Shown here: piece by piece, positions 26,178 through 33,352 of the stretch
Layout: the number at the start of each line of letters is the position of its first letter
How positions within the stretch are numbered: the first letter of the stretch is position 1
Assembly: GCA_947630765.1 (NCBI GenBank)
Contig: CANRIX010000021.1
Location: forward strand, 1-36,734
DNA length: 36,734 nucleotides
Direction of reading: 5' to 3'
From: an uncultured Clostridia bacterium
GTDB taxonomy: Bacteria > Bacillota > Clostridia > Oscillospirales > CAG-382
Made by a program: the position numbers and the translations under genes
Notes under the pieces: generated by a model
The model's database searches: none
What the model saw: the letters and a program-made list of their open reading frames with translations, nothing else
What the model was told of the DNA's origin: nothing

Positions 26178-26213
26178 GCGAAAAAACAACCGAAAGTTGC
26201 GAAAAAACAACCG
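26178..26213 (+). repeat. Two 15-bp direct repeats with a 21-bp period upstream of the XRE gene
   Basis: GCGAAAAAACAACCG occurs at 26178-26192 and again at 26199-26213, with start-to-start distance 21 bp (two helical turns). Six-A tracts in phase suggest DNA bending. It lies immediately upstream of the regulator's promoter region, as an autoregulatory operator would. Confidence 0.55.
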
Positions 26214-26241
26214 TTTGTCGGTTCCCTTTTTACTTTCGTTC

Positions 26242-26250
26242 TGGTATTCT
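26242..26250 (+). promoter_or_regulatory. Extended -10 promoter of the XRE regulator
   Basis: TGG followed by TATTCT at 26245-26250. No good -35 hexamer lies 16-18 bp upstream; the A-tract repeats may compensate or recruit an activator. Confidence 0.5.
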
Positions 26251-26303
26251 GGAAACAGTCGAGGACCTCGCAAAAAAACGAAAACGAAAGGAAGGAACTC
26301 TCT

Positions 26304-26798
26304 ATGAACCAAACCACGATCGGGCAAAACATCGCGTTCTGGCGGCGGAAAGCCGGACTGACGCAGGAGCAGCTTGCCGAAAAACTGGGCGTTACGGCGC
26401 AGGCGGTCTCCAAATGGGAAAACGACCTTTCCCAGCCGGACCTGAATTTCGTCCGACAGATGGCGTCGATGTTCGGAATCACGCTGGAGGAACTGCTCAA
26501 CGGCGAATCGGCGGTCCCCGTCGTCCGCGTCGCGGACGAGGAACGGCGGGAAAAACGAATCGTCCAAATTCAAGTCAAAACGCCGGAGACGTCCGTCGCC
26601 GTGCGGATACCGGCTACGCTGTTTCGGTCGATGTACGAGAGCGGGCAGCTGCAGGGACTTGTCGGAAACGAAGAAGAAGCGGTCGCGGGACTTTGCGCCG
26701 TGATGGAGATGATTGAGCAAGGCACGGTCGGAAGGCTGGTCGACGTCGAAACGGAGGAATCTACAGTCTGCATCGAGGTGGTCGCATATGAAGGTTGA
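26304..26798 (+). CDS. XRE-family transcriptional regulator
   Basis: A 164-residue protein with an N-terminal HTH_3 domain (residues 6-62), recognised by IAFWRRKAGLTQEQLAEKLG, VTAQAVSKWEND and LEELLNGE. The remaining 100 residues are mostly beta-rich and acidic, possibly a ligand-sensing or dimerisation domain; I do not recognise it. The ATG follows GAAAGGAAGGA. The gene lies behind a phased A-tract repeat and overlaps the next small gene by 11 bp, so the two are translated together and the repeat may be its own operator. Confidence 0.88.
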   Translation: MNQTTIGQNIAFWRRKAGLTQEQLAEKLGVTAQAVSKWENDLSQPDLNFVRQMASMFGITLEELLNGESAVPVVRVADEERREKRIVQIQVKTPETSVAVRIPATLFRSMYESGQLQGLVGNEEEAVAGLCAVMEMIEQGTVGRLVDVETEESTVCIEVVAYEG

Positions 26799-27090
26799 AT
26801 ACTGTGTCGCCGGGAAATCCGGTCAGGTGGATTGCGGGAAAGACGTGTTTCTGCTCGGTATCCTGTTTTGTAAAGAAGGCAGGCATTACGTCAACATAAA
26901 TGACGCGGTGCCGTTTCCCTGCCGCGAAACGACGTATGACCTGCCGCAGGACAGCCGTCTGATGCTGCGCTTCTTTACGACCGACGACGCGACGGAACGC
27001 GCGTCGCTGAAAGCCTATGCGGGGCTGAAACACGTTGAAATCGACGACAGCTCGTTCCCCGGCGGTTTCACGCTGCATGCAACCTATTGA
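26788..27090 (+). CDS. Small conserved-looking hypothetical protein
   Basis: A 100-residue protein with no family I recognise. It has no signal peptide or membrane helix, contains three cysteines (CVAG, VDCGK, FCKEG) near the N-terminus plus one in PFPCRE, and is acidic toward the end. Its ATG at 26788 lies inside the last codons of the XRE gene (11-bp overlap), which implies translational coupling and a related job, for example as partner or effector of the regulator. It ends just before a strong bidirectional terminator, so the two genes form a complete transcription unit. Confidence 0.7.
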   Translation: MKVEYCVAGKSGQVDCGKDVFLLGILFCKEGRHYVNINDAVPFPCRETTYDLPQDSRLMLRFFTTDDATERASLKAYAGLKHVEIDDSSFPGGFTLHATY

Positions 27091-27096
27091 AAAAAC

Positions 27097-27129
27097 AAAT
27101 CGGAAAGGGGTTTCCTTTCCGATTTTTTT
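27097..27129. terminator. Bidirectional terminator between the XRE unit and nagB
   Basis: A perfect 12-bp stem (27097-27108 with 27114-27125) with loop GGTTT. T-runs flank it on the plus strand (to 27129) and, as an A-run on the left side, also on the minus strand. The neighbouring genes converge here. Confidence 0.9.
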
Positions 27130-27162
27130 GTGGTTTTCGTTCGCAACGATGGGAAGCCGGTT

Positions 27163-27885
27163 TTAGCCGTTATACGCTTCCTTGTCGCAGAGCAGGACGA
27201 CGTCCGGGTGGCACTTGAGGATCGTGCCGGGAACCTGCGTGGTGATGCGGTCGTCGAGCATTTTCTCGATGACGTAGTGCTTCGCCTTGCCGCTGGCGAG
27301 GACGATGATCTTCTTCGCCTTCATGATGCTGCCGATGCCCATCGTGACCGCCTGCGTCGGAACGTCCGCCTTGCTCGCGAAGAAGCGGGAATTCGCTTCG
27401 ATCGTGCTGTCGGTCAGCCCGGTCAGGTGCGTGCCGACGTAGAGGTTCTCCTCCGGCTCGTTGAACGCGATATGCCCGTTCGGACCGAGACCGAGCACCT
27501 GCAGGTCAATTCCGCCCGCCGCTTCGATTGCCTCGTCGTACGCTTTGCCCATCGCCGCCGGGTCCTTCGCGAGTCCGTCCGGGACGTGCGTGCGGGACTT
27601 GTCGATGTCGACGTGGTCGAACAGGTTGTGGTTCATGAAATAGCGGTAGCTCTGGTCATGCTCCGGGGCGAGCGGATAGTATTCGTCGAGGTTGTAGGAA
27701 GTGACGTCCTTGAACGTGATCTCGCCGGCTTTGTTCATCTTCGCGAGCTCCCGGTACATCCCGACCGGGGTCGAGCCGGTCGCAAGACCCAGCACGCACT
27801 TCGGCTTCTCCTTGAGCAGTTCGGCGATGATTTTCGCGCCCTCTTTGGACATCTCTTCGTAGTTTTCGCATACGATCAGTTTCAT
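27163..27885 (-). CDS. nagB: Glucosamine-6-phosphate deaminase
   Basis: A 240-residue isomerase-deaminase that converts glucosamine-6-phosphate to fructose-6-phosphate and ammonia, feeding amino sugars into glycolysis. Typical motifs are LATGSTPVGMYREL (phosphate loop), YNLDEYYPL with the catalytic Asp, and GLGPNGHIAFNEP with the catalytic His. Length is that of the short clostridial/bacillary form without the allosteric C-terminal extension. Read on the minus strand, the ATG follows GGAGGT. It is monocistronic, with nagA not adjacent, and is divergent from the P-loop kinase gene. Confidence 0.95.
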   Translation of the reverse strand: MKLIVCENYEEMSKEGAKIIAELLKEKPKCVLGLATGSTPVGMYRELAKMNKAGEITFKDVTSYNLDEYYPLAPEHDQSYRYFMNHNLFDHVDIDKSRTHVPDGLAKDPAAMGKAYDEAIEAAGGIDLQVLGLGPNGHIAFNEPEENLYVGTHLTGLTDSTIEANSRFFASKADVPTQAVTMGIGSIMKAKKIIVLASGKAKHYVIEKMLDDRITTQVPGTILKCHPDVVLLCDKEAYNG

Positions 27886-27921
27886 TTTTGCATTACCTCC
27901 AATTGGTTTTTCTGCCCTTGT

Positions 27922-27950
27922 AGTTTAGCACACTTTTCCTTTCGATTCAA
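27922..27950 (-). promoter_or_regulatory. Promoter of nagB
   Basis: On the minus strand TTGAAT (27945-27950), a 17-bp spacer and TAAACT (27922-27927) preceded by TGC. It lies back to back with the promoter at 27990-28018, about 40 bp apart. Confidence 0.75.
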
Positions 27951-27989
27951 TAGGTTTTCGCAATTTTTTTCACTCTTTTTGAAAATCGT

Positions 27990-28018
27990 TTGACAAATTC
28001 TGCCGGTTGTGCTATACT
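27990..28018 (+). promoter_or_regulatory. Promoter of the P-loop kinase gene
   Basis: TTGACA at 27990-27995, a 17-bp spacer and TATACT at 28013-28018 with an extended TGC. Confidence 0.85.
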
Positions 28019-28064
28019 GGGACCGTCAAATCGCTTTGCAGACTGCCACAGGAGATTTTTTACC

Positions 28065-28652
28065 ATGAAACGACTCATTCTCGTCACTTCGCCCCCCGCT
28101 TGCGGGAAAACTTATATTTCCAAAAAACTCGCCGAAAACCTCAAACACGTCGTCTATCTGGACAAGGACACGCTCATCCCGCTCTCGAAAAAGGTGTTCG
28201 AGGCGGCAGGGGAGCCGTATGACCGCAGTTCCGCCTTCTTTGAGAAGTACATTCGCGACGCCGAATACGTCACGATCCTCGCCCTCGCGTTCGAGGCGCT
28301 CAAGTACGACGACATCGTGCTTATCAACGCCCCGTTCACGCAGGAAGTGCGCAACAGCGCGTATATCAACGACCTCAAGAAGCGGCTCGTCCAGCTCAAC
28401 ACCAAGCTGACGGTCATCTGGGTGCAGACGGACGTGGAGGTCTGCAAGCGGCGAATGTTGCTGCGGAATTCCGACCGCGACACCTGGAAGGTCGAGCATT
28501 GGGACGAGTACGTCAAAGGGGTGGACTTCTCCATTCCCGCCGCACTCGACGACCCGGACGTGCTGGACGACCTGCTGATCTTCTATAATTCCAGCGACGC
28601 GGAATATAACGAATCCATGTCCCGCATCCTCGATATCATCGAAAACAGTTAA
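28065..28652 (+). CDS. P-loop nucleotide kinase-like (AAA_33-type) protein
   Basis: A 195-residue cytosolic P-loop protein. The Walker A motif is SPPACGKTYISKKLA (residues 9-23), with Ser where many kinases have the first Gly. DKDTLIPL follows as the strand-2 aspartate motif, and VQTDVEVCKRRMLLRN resembles the arginine-containing lid of small-molecule kinases. Overall it looks like the gluconate/chloramphenicol-type kinase superfamily, with an unknown acceptor. The ATG follows AGGAG at 28050-28054. It is divergent from nagB and could phosphorylate a sugar or nucleoside, but nothing in the sequence decides that. No clear terminator immediately follows its stop; the inverted repeat at 28751-28800 is the first candidate. 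Confidence 0.75.
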   Translation: MKRLILVTSPPACGKTYISKKLAENLKHVVYLDKDTLIPLSKKVFEAAGEPYDRSSAFFEKYIRDAEYVTILALAFEALKYDDIVLINAPFTQEVRNSAYINDLKKRLVQLNTKLTVIWVQTDVEVCKRRMLLRNSDRDTWKVEHWDEYVKGVDFSIPAALDDPDVLDDLLIFYNSSDAEYNESMSRILDIIENS

Positions 28653-28880
28653 AATGCTGCGCTTTTCAGGGGCAAACGCAATCGCGGCGGTGCTGCTGGC
28701 GACTTTGTCGCAGTTGCTCTGTGTTTTCCCCCCATAGCCCCCCTTTCATCGAAAAATGGCTCGGCTTGCGCCACTTCTGACGCCGCCTTCGCCATTTTTC
28801 TTTAGATGGAGCGGCGGTACATGCCCGCCTACGGAACATTATTTTATAGTAATTTTGCTTTTGCGGGAATTTTTCGTTCC
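28653..28880. other. Structured convergent intergenic region
   Basis: Besides the inverted repeat, this gap holds GCGAC/GTCGC (28699-28703 and 28707-28711) and GGCGG/CCGCC (28813-28817 and 28825-28829) hairpins and a C-rich run at 28728-28744. No coding potential is convincing. The pattern is that of an intergenic repeat or small structured RNA, unproven. Confidence 0.4.
28751..28806. terminator. Inverted repeat, possible bidirectional terminator in a convergent gap
   Basis: GAAAAATGGC (28751-28760) and GCCATTTTTC (28791-28800) are perfect 10-bp arms around a 30-base loop, which can itself fold. On either strand the 3' arm ends in a T-run. It lies in the 228-bp gap between two convergent genes. 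Confidence 0.55.
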
Positions 28881-29510
28881 TCAAAATCGCTTTGCGCCGT
28901 TCGCTTTTTCCTCTTCCAGACGGCGGAAGAATCCTTCCGTGCGGTAGAAAAGGCATTCCCCCATGGACTCCCCGTCCGGGACCGAGCGCACGTCGTCCTC
29001 CTCGACGACGTCCACCCGCGCGGGGGCGGGGGAGAGCAGCAGCACCGGCACGAGCGTCTTTCGATAGGCACGGTCCGGCAATCGGTAGTCGAATCGGTAC
29101 GGCTTCTTTTTTTCGGGGGTGTAGTACTCGACCAGCTCGGTGGAGTACCGATTGGGGCGGTACATATGGCGCATCTCGTAGGAGGTCGGGCTTTTGAACC
29201 GCAGCCATTTGTCCGGGTCGGCGATCCCGCCGTACTTTACCGAAAGCACCGTGCGGTCGGTCAGGACGTAGAAATTGCAATGCCTTCCTTTCAGCCTTGC
29301 GAGCATGGGGAAACGCGAAACGCGGACGTATGTAAACCCGTTTTCCTTGCAGAAGCGCTTGATGCGGTGGATCGTTGAGAAGCGGTACCGAAAGAATTTC
29401 CCCACAAGCCGCCCCCACAGCACAAAAAATATGATCGCTATGATCGCCAGAACAATCGCTTCGAGCAGGAACATTATGACGTCCGGGCCGGTAGAAGGGT
29501 GTCCGTTCAT
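28881..29510 (-). CDS. Unknown single-pass membrane protein
   Basis: A 209-residue protein that I cannot assign to a family. One strong hydrophobic segment (about residues 13-35, VIMFLLEAIVLAIIAIIF) is followed by a basic stretch and a soluble region rich in Tyr and Arg, with the short motif YRPNRYSTELVEYYTPEKKK. The N-terminus is short and the positive charges follow the helix, so the bulk is probably cytoplasmic. On the minus strand the ATG follows AGGAG at 8-bp spacing. It lies 42 bp behind nadA and is probably cotranscribed with it, although no link to NAD metabolism can be read from the sequence. The alternative start at residue 13 would place the helix at the very N-terminus. Confidence 0.7.
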   Translation of the reverse strand: MNGHPSTGPDVIMFLLEAIVLAIIAIIFFVLWGRLVGKFFRYRFSTIHRIKRFCKENGFTYVRVSRFPMLARLKGRHCNFYVLTDRTVLSVKYGGIADPDKWLRFKSPTSYEMRHMYRPNRYSTELVEYYTPEKKKPYRFDYRLPDRAYRKTLVPVLLLSPAPARVDVVEEDDVRSVPDGESMGECLFYRTEGFFRRLEEEKANGAKRF

Positions 29511-29552
29511 CGGTGGCTCCTTTCTTACTTTTGGGGGGGCAAACGCGATCGG

Positions 29553-30476
29553 TCAGCCGCCGAGCCGCAGCATCTCGTCGATGCAGTGCCGGGCGGCGGT
29601 GATGACCTCGCCGTCCAGCCGGATCTCCTCGCCGAAGGTGCCGAGCAGGACGTTGCGGACGTCCGGCAGGGTGGTCAGCTTCATGTTCGGGCAGATCAGA
29701 TCCTTGGAAAGCACATGGAAGCGCTTCTCCGGGCAGTCGTACTGCAAATGCTCGGCGATGCTGTTTTCCGTGCCGATGATGAATTCCTTCGCGTCGCTCT
29801 GCTTCGCGAAGCGCTGAATATCGGCGGTACTGCCGACGAAGTCCGCTTGCGAAACGACCTCCGGGAGGCATTCCGGGTGGACCAGCAGCAGGGCGTCCGG
29901 GTGGGCGGCTTTCGCCTTTTCCACGTCTCTGGCGGTCATTTTGGCGTGGGTCGGGCAGCCCCCGCGGACGAAATAGAACTGCTTGTGGACCCCTGCCGCC
30001 TCGCACTGCGACTGCACATAGGTGCCGAGGTTGATGTCGGGAATGAACAGAATTTTGTCGTTCGGGAGCTTCTTGACGATCTTGACGGCGGACGACGAGG
30101 TTACGCACACGTCGCAGACGGTCTTGAGTTCCGCCGTGGTGTTGATATACGCGACGACGGTGCAATCGGGGTACTGCCGCTTCAATTGCAGGACCGTTTC
30201 GGCGTCGAGCTGCTCCGCCATCGGACAGCCAGCGTCCGGGTGGGCGAGCAGGACGGTCTTTTCGGGGGAGAGGATCTTGACCGTCTCCGCCATGAACCGC
30301 ACGCCGCACATCACCACGGTTTGCTGCCGCGCTTCCTGCGCCAAGGCGGAAAGCCGATAGGAGTCGCCGACGAAGTCCGCGATCTCGAGGATCTCGTGCG
30401 CCTGGTAGCTGTGGGCGAGAATGCAAATATCCTTTTCCTTTTTCAGGCGGAGAATTTCTTCCTGTAACTGTTTCAA
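29553..30476 (-). CDS. nadA: Quinolinate synthase A
   Basis: A 307-residue 4Fe-4S enzyme that condenses iminoaspartate with dihydroxyacetone phosphate to quinolinate, the NAD precursor. The cluster cysteines are C84 (DAGCPMAEQ), C174 (RGGCPTHAK) and C262 (ICPNMKLTTL), with the usual spacing of about 88-90 residues. The N-terminus EILRLKKEKDICILAHSYQ is the family start. The initiation codon appears to be TTG at 30476-30474, since no in-frame ATG or GTG lies near and an in-frame stop sits nine bases upstream. The purine-rich GAAAGGAAC is about 13 nt from it, which suggests weak translation. nadB and nadC are not adjacent. Confidence 0.93.
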   Translation of the reverse strand: MKQLQEEILRLKKEKDICILAHSYQAHEILEIADFVGDSYRLSALAQEARQQTVVMCGVRFMAETVKILSPEKTVLLAHPDAGCPMAEQLDAETVLQLKRQYPDCTVVAYINTTAELKTVCDVCVTSSSAVKIVKKLPNDKILFIPDINLGTYVQSQCEAAGVHKQFYFVRGGCPTHAKMTARDVEKAKAAHPDALLLVHPECLPEVVSQADFVGSTADIQRFAKQSDAKEFIIGTENSIAEHLQYDCPEKRFHVLSKDLICPNMKLTTLPDVRNVLLGTFGEEIRLDGEVITAARHCIDEMLRLGG

Positions 30477-30524
30477 AACGGGTCACCGTTCCTTTCGGTC
30501 CTTGCAAAAATGCTTCTTTCTTAC

Positions 30525-30553
30525 AGTATAACACATTTTGCGTCCGGTTTCAA
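30525..30553 (-). promoter_or_regulatory. Promoter of nadA
   Basis: On the minus strand TTGAAA (30548-30553), a 17-bp spacer and TATACT (30525-30530) preceded by TGT. It is divergent from the next promoter. Confidence 0.8.
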
Positions 30554-30574
30554 GAAAAACTTGCGAAATCTTTC

Positions 30575-30603
30575 TTGCAATTTCCGCAGGGGTATGCTAT
30601 ACT
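30575..30603 (+). promoter_or_regulatory. Promoter of the deaminase-hydrolase pair
   Basis: TTGCAA at 30575-30580, a 17-bp spacer and TATACT at 30598-30603 with an extended TGC. The leader is about 40 nt, too short for a SAM or SAH riboswitch. Confidence 0.8.
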
Positions 30604-30648
30604 GAAACCGATTCAGGCGGCAAAGACCGGGAAAGGAAGGCTTTTCGT

Positions 30649-31929
30649 ATGAAAAAACCAGATCTGCTGATCCGCAACACCCGTGCGCTCGTGCGCGGAG
30701 CGGACGGACGTTACGCGGAAACCGACGCGGAGATCGCGATCTCCGACGGGGTGATCCTCTCCATGCACGGCGCGCCGGAGGGCTTTTCGCCCGACCGCGT
30801 CCTCGACGGGACCGGGAAACTCTGCATTCCGGGGCTGATCAACTGCCATACGCACCTGTATATGTCCCTGTTCCGCAACGCTGCGGACGACGTGGCGTTC
30901 GACGAGTGGCTGTTCCGCCGCATTCTCCCGCGGGAGGAAACGCTGACGGCGGAGGACGCTTACTGGGGGACGCTGCTTTCCTGTATCGAGCTGCTGAAAA
31001 GCGGGACGACCTGCTTCTGCGATATGCACATGTTCCCCGGCGTGCCCGCCCGCGTCGCACGGAAAGCGGGGCTTCGCGCCGTCATCAGCCGGGGATTGAC
31101 CGGCTCGGAGGGCGGCGAGCGGCGCGTCGCCGAAGCGCTCGGCGAATGGGAGGAAGTCAAGGACGACCCGCTGACGACCTTTATGCTCGCGCCGCACGCG
31201 ATCTACACCTGCGACGAAGCGTTCCTGCGTCGGATCGCCGAACTTTCCGGGGAAACCGGGCTTCCGATCCACACGCACCTCGCCGAATCAGTCAAGGAAT
31301 CGGTGGACTGCTACCGCGAACACGGCTGCTCCCCGGCCGCCTACCTCGACCGCGTCGGGATCCTTTCGCGCAAGACCCTCGCGGCGCACTGCGTGCAGCT
31401 TTCCGAAGCGGACATCCGCCTGCTCGCGGCTCGCGGCACGTCGGTCGCCCACAACCCGAAAAGCAACCTCAAGCTGGCGAACGGGGTCGCCCCGGTCCGG
31501 CGTATGCTCGAGCAGGGGGTCAACGTCTGCCTCGGCACGGACGGGGCGGGCTCCAATAACGCCCAAAACCTGTTCTCCGAGATGAATTTCGCCTGCCTGC
31601 TCCCGAAAGGCATAGAGCGGGACGGCGCGGCGGTCAGCGCCGAGGAGGTCTTTGCGATGGCGACGGAGAACGGCGCGAAAGCCCTCTCGCTCGAGAAGGT
31701 CGGTCGGCTCGAGGAAGGCTGGCAGGCGGACATCGTCCTGCTCGACCTGCACCGTCCGGCGTTTTCGCCGCCCGGCCGCACCCTGCGCGCGCTCTGCTAC
31801 GCCGCCAACGGCAGCGAGGTGGATACGGTCCTCGTCGGCGGGCAGGTCGTTCTCGACCACGGCGTCCTGCCGTTCATCGACGAGGAGGAAGTCTATTTCC
31901 ACGTCGCAAAAATCACGAAGGACTGGTAA
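30649..31929 (+). CDS. mtaD: S-adenosylhomocysteine / methylthioadenosine deaminase (amidohydrolase)
   Basis: A 426-residue metal-dependent amidohydrolase of the MTA/SAH deaminase family, which removes the N6 amino group of the adenine moiety. Metal ligands are visible as H67-T-H69 in LINCHTHLYMS, the later LPIHTHLAES and LAAHCVQL histidines, and the Asp in LGTDGAGSNN. The conserved ESVKES-type segment that reads the substrate carboxylate region is present. The ATG follows GAAAGGAAGG. It is followed after only 6 bp by an S-adenosylhomocysteine hydrolase gene, which argues for SAH, converted to S-inosylhomocysteine, as the main substrate. Guanine or cytosine deaminases are related, but the motif set fits MtaD better. 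Confidence 0.88.
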   Translation: MKKPDLLIRNTRALVRGADGRYAETDAEIAISDGVILSMHGAPEGFSPDRVLDGTGKLCIPGLINCHTHLYMSLFRNAADDVAFDEWLFRRILPREETLTAEDAYWGTLLSCIELLKSGTTCFCDMHMFPGVPARVARKAGLRAVISRGLTGSEGGERRVAEALGEWEEVKDDPLTTFMLAPHAIYTCDEAFLRRIAELSGETGLPIHTHLAESVKESVDCYREHGCSPAAYLDRVGILSRKTLAAHCVQLSEADIRLLAARGTSVAHNPKSNLKLANGVAPVRRMLEQGVNVCLGTDGAGSNNAQNLFSEMNFACLLPKGIERDGAAVSAEEVFAMATENGAKALSLEKVGRLEEGWQADIVLLDLHRPAFSPPGRTLRALCYAANGSEVDTVLVGGQVVLDHGVLPFIDEEEVYFHVAKITKDW

Positions 31930-31935
31930 ACAACC

Positions 31936-33195
31936 ATGCAACAGTATGCGATCGCCGACCCGTCCCTTTGGGAATCCGGAGAAAGGAAGATCCGCTGGGT
32001 GCGGGACCATATGCCGCTCCTGCGCGGTCTGGAAGCGGAGCTTTCGGAAGAAAAGCCCTTCGACGGACTTCGCGTCGCCCTTTCCGTGCATTTGGAGGCG
32101 AAAACCGCCTACCTTTGCCGGGTTCTGGCGGCGGGCGGTGCGGATATGTACGTCACCGGCAGCAACCCGCTCTCCACGCAGGACGACGTGGCGGCCGCGC
32201 TCGTGCGCGGCGGAATGCGGGTGTTCGCTCGGCACGGGTGCGATATGGAGACCTATCGGGAAGGGCTTTGCCGGGTCGTGGAAGGGTCCCCGCAGATCGT
32301 CATCGACGACGGCGGCGACCTCGTGCACCTGCTGCACACCGCCTACCGCGACCTGCTCCCGCACGTCATCGGCGGCTGCGAGGAGACGACGACCGGCATC
32401 CTGCGCCTGCGTGCGATGGAGCGGGAGGGCGCGCTGCGCTTCCCGATGATCTCGGTCAACGACGCCGACTGCAAGCACCTCTTCGACAACCGCTACGGCA
32501 CGGGGCAGTCCGTCTGGGACGCCATCGACCGCACGACCAACCTGATCGTCGCTGGAAAGACGGTCGTCGTCGCCGGTTACGGCTGGTGCGGCAAGGGGGT
32601 CGCGATGCGGGCGAAGGGGCTGGGCGCTTCCGTCGTCGTGACGGAGGTGGACCCGATCAAGGCGATGGAGGCGGTCATGGACGGATTCCGGGTCCTGCCG
32701 ATGGCGGAAGCCTGCCCGATCGGCGACCTGTTCATCACCGTGACCGGCGACTGCGGCGTGGTGACGACCGAACACTTCCCGCTGCTCAAGGAGGGGGCGA
32801 TTCTCGCGAACGCCGGACATTTCGACGTCGAGGTGGATATGCAGGCCCTCAACGCTTACGCTGTCCGCAGCTGGGAAGCGCGGGACAACATCACCGGCTA
32901 CGAGCTCCCGGACGGAAAGACGGTCTACGTCCTCGCGGAGGGGCGGTTGGTCAACCTCGGCGCCGGGGACGGGCATCCGGCGGAGATCATGGACCTTTCC
33001 TTCGCCGTACAGGCGATGAGTGCGCGGTACCTCGTCAAGAACCGCGAAACGCTTTCCGGCGGGCGGGTGATTTCCGTCCCGCGGGAGGTGGATCTCGCGG
33101 TCGCGCGCCGCCGTCTGGACGCGTGGGGCGTGCGGATCGACCACCTGACCGATCGGCAGGCGGCGTACCTCGCCTCGTGGGACCCGGAGGGCTGA
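31936..33195 (+). CDS. ahcY: S-adenosylhomocysteine / S-inosylhomocysteine hydrolase, short type
   Basis: A 419-residue NAD-dependent hydrolase that releases homocysteine from SAH or its deaminated form. Seen are VHLEAKTAYL, SNPLSTQDDVAAALV, the NDADCKHLFDNRYGTGQS segment with catalytic residues, and the Rossmann loop VVAGYGWCGKG. The chain ends at YLASWDPEG and lacks the KPDHYRY-type C-terminal tail with which long SAHHs reach across to the partner's NAD. This puts it with the short thermophile/archaeal-like group, some of which prefer S-inosylhomocysteine. The adjacent upstream deaminase supports such a two-step route. Substrate preference is inference; the family is certain. Confidence 0.92.
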   Translation: MQQYAIADPSLWESGERKIRWVRDHMPLLRGLEAELSEEKPFDGLRVALSVHLEAKTAYLCRVLAAGGADMYVTGSNPLSTQDDVAAALVRGGMRVFARHGCDMETYREGLCRVVEGSPQIVIDDGGDLVHLLHTAYRDLLPHVIGGCEETTTGILRLRAMEREGALRFPMISVNDADCKHLFDNRYGTGQSVWDAIDRTTNLIVAGKTVVVAGYGWCGKGVAMRAKGLGASVVVTEVDPIKAMEAVMDGFRVLPMAEACPIGDLFITVTGDCGVVTTEHFPLLKEGAILANAGHFDVEVDMQALNAYAVRSWEARDNITGYELPDGKTVYVLAEGRLVNLGAGDGHPAEIMDLSFAVQAMSARYLVKNRETLSGGRVISVPREVDLAVARRRLDAWGVRIDHLTDRQAAYLASWDPEG

Positions 33196-33267
33196 CGCGT
33201 CCCGCCGGGAGAAAGTTTTGTTCACAAGTTTCCGTCTTTTTCGTTGCAATCCTTTTGCAGAAATCGC

Positions 33268-33296
33268 TTGGAATATTCACAATTCGGTGGTATACT
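33268..33296 (+). promoter_or_regulatory. Promoter of the histidine kinase gene
   Basis: TTGGAA at 33268-33273, a 17-bp spacer and TATACT at 33291-33296 with an extended TGG. Confidence 0.8.
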
Positions 33297-33352
33297 GAAG
33301 GTACAGAATCGGTCAGGACCTCCAAAAAGGAGAAGGGCAGGGGAAACCTCGA

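Noticed and set aside
28666..30534. A 622-codon minus-strand frame spanning the nadA region
   Set aside because: It is out of frame with nadA and the membrane gene, extremely Arg/Pro-rich, and matches no family.
30604..30648. SAM or SAH riboswitch ahead of the deaminase-hydrolase pair
   Set aside because: The leader is about 40 nt, too short for the known classes, and shows no conserved core.
33200..33217. Possible terminator after the SAH hydrolase gene
   Set aside because: Only a 4-bp TCCC/GGGA stem with a three-base loop and no proper U-tract.
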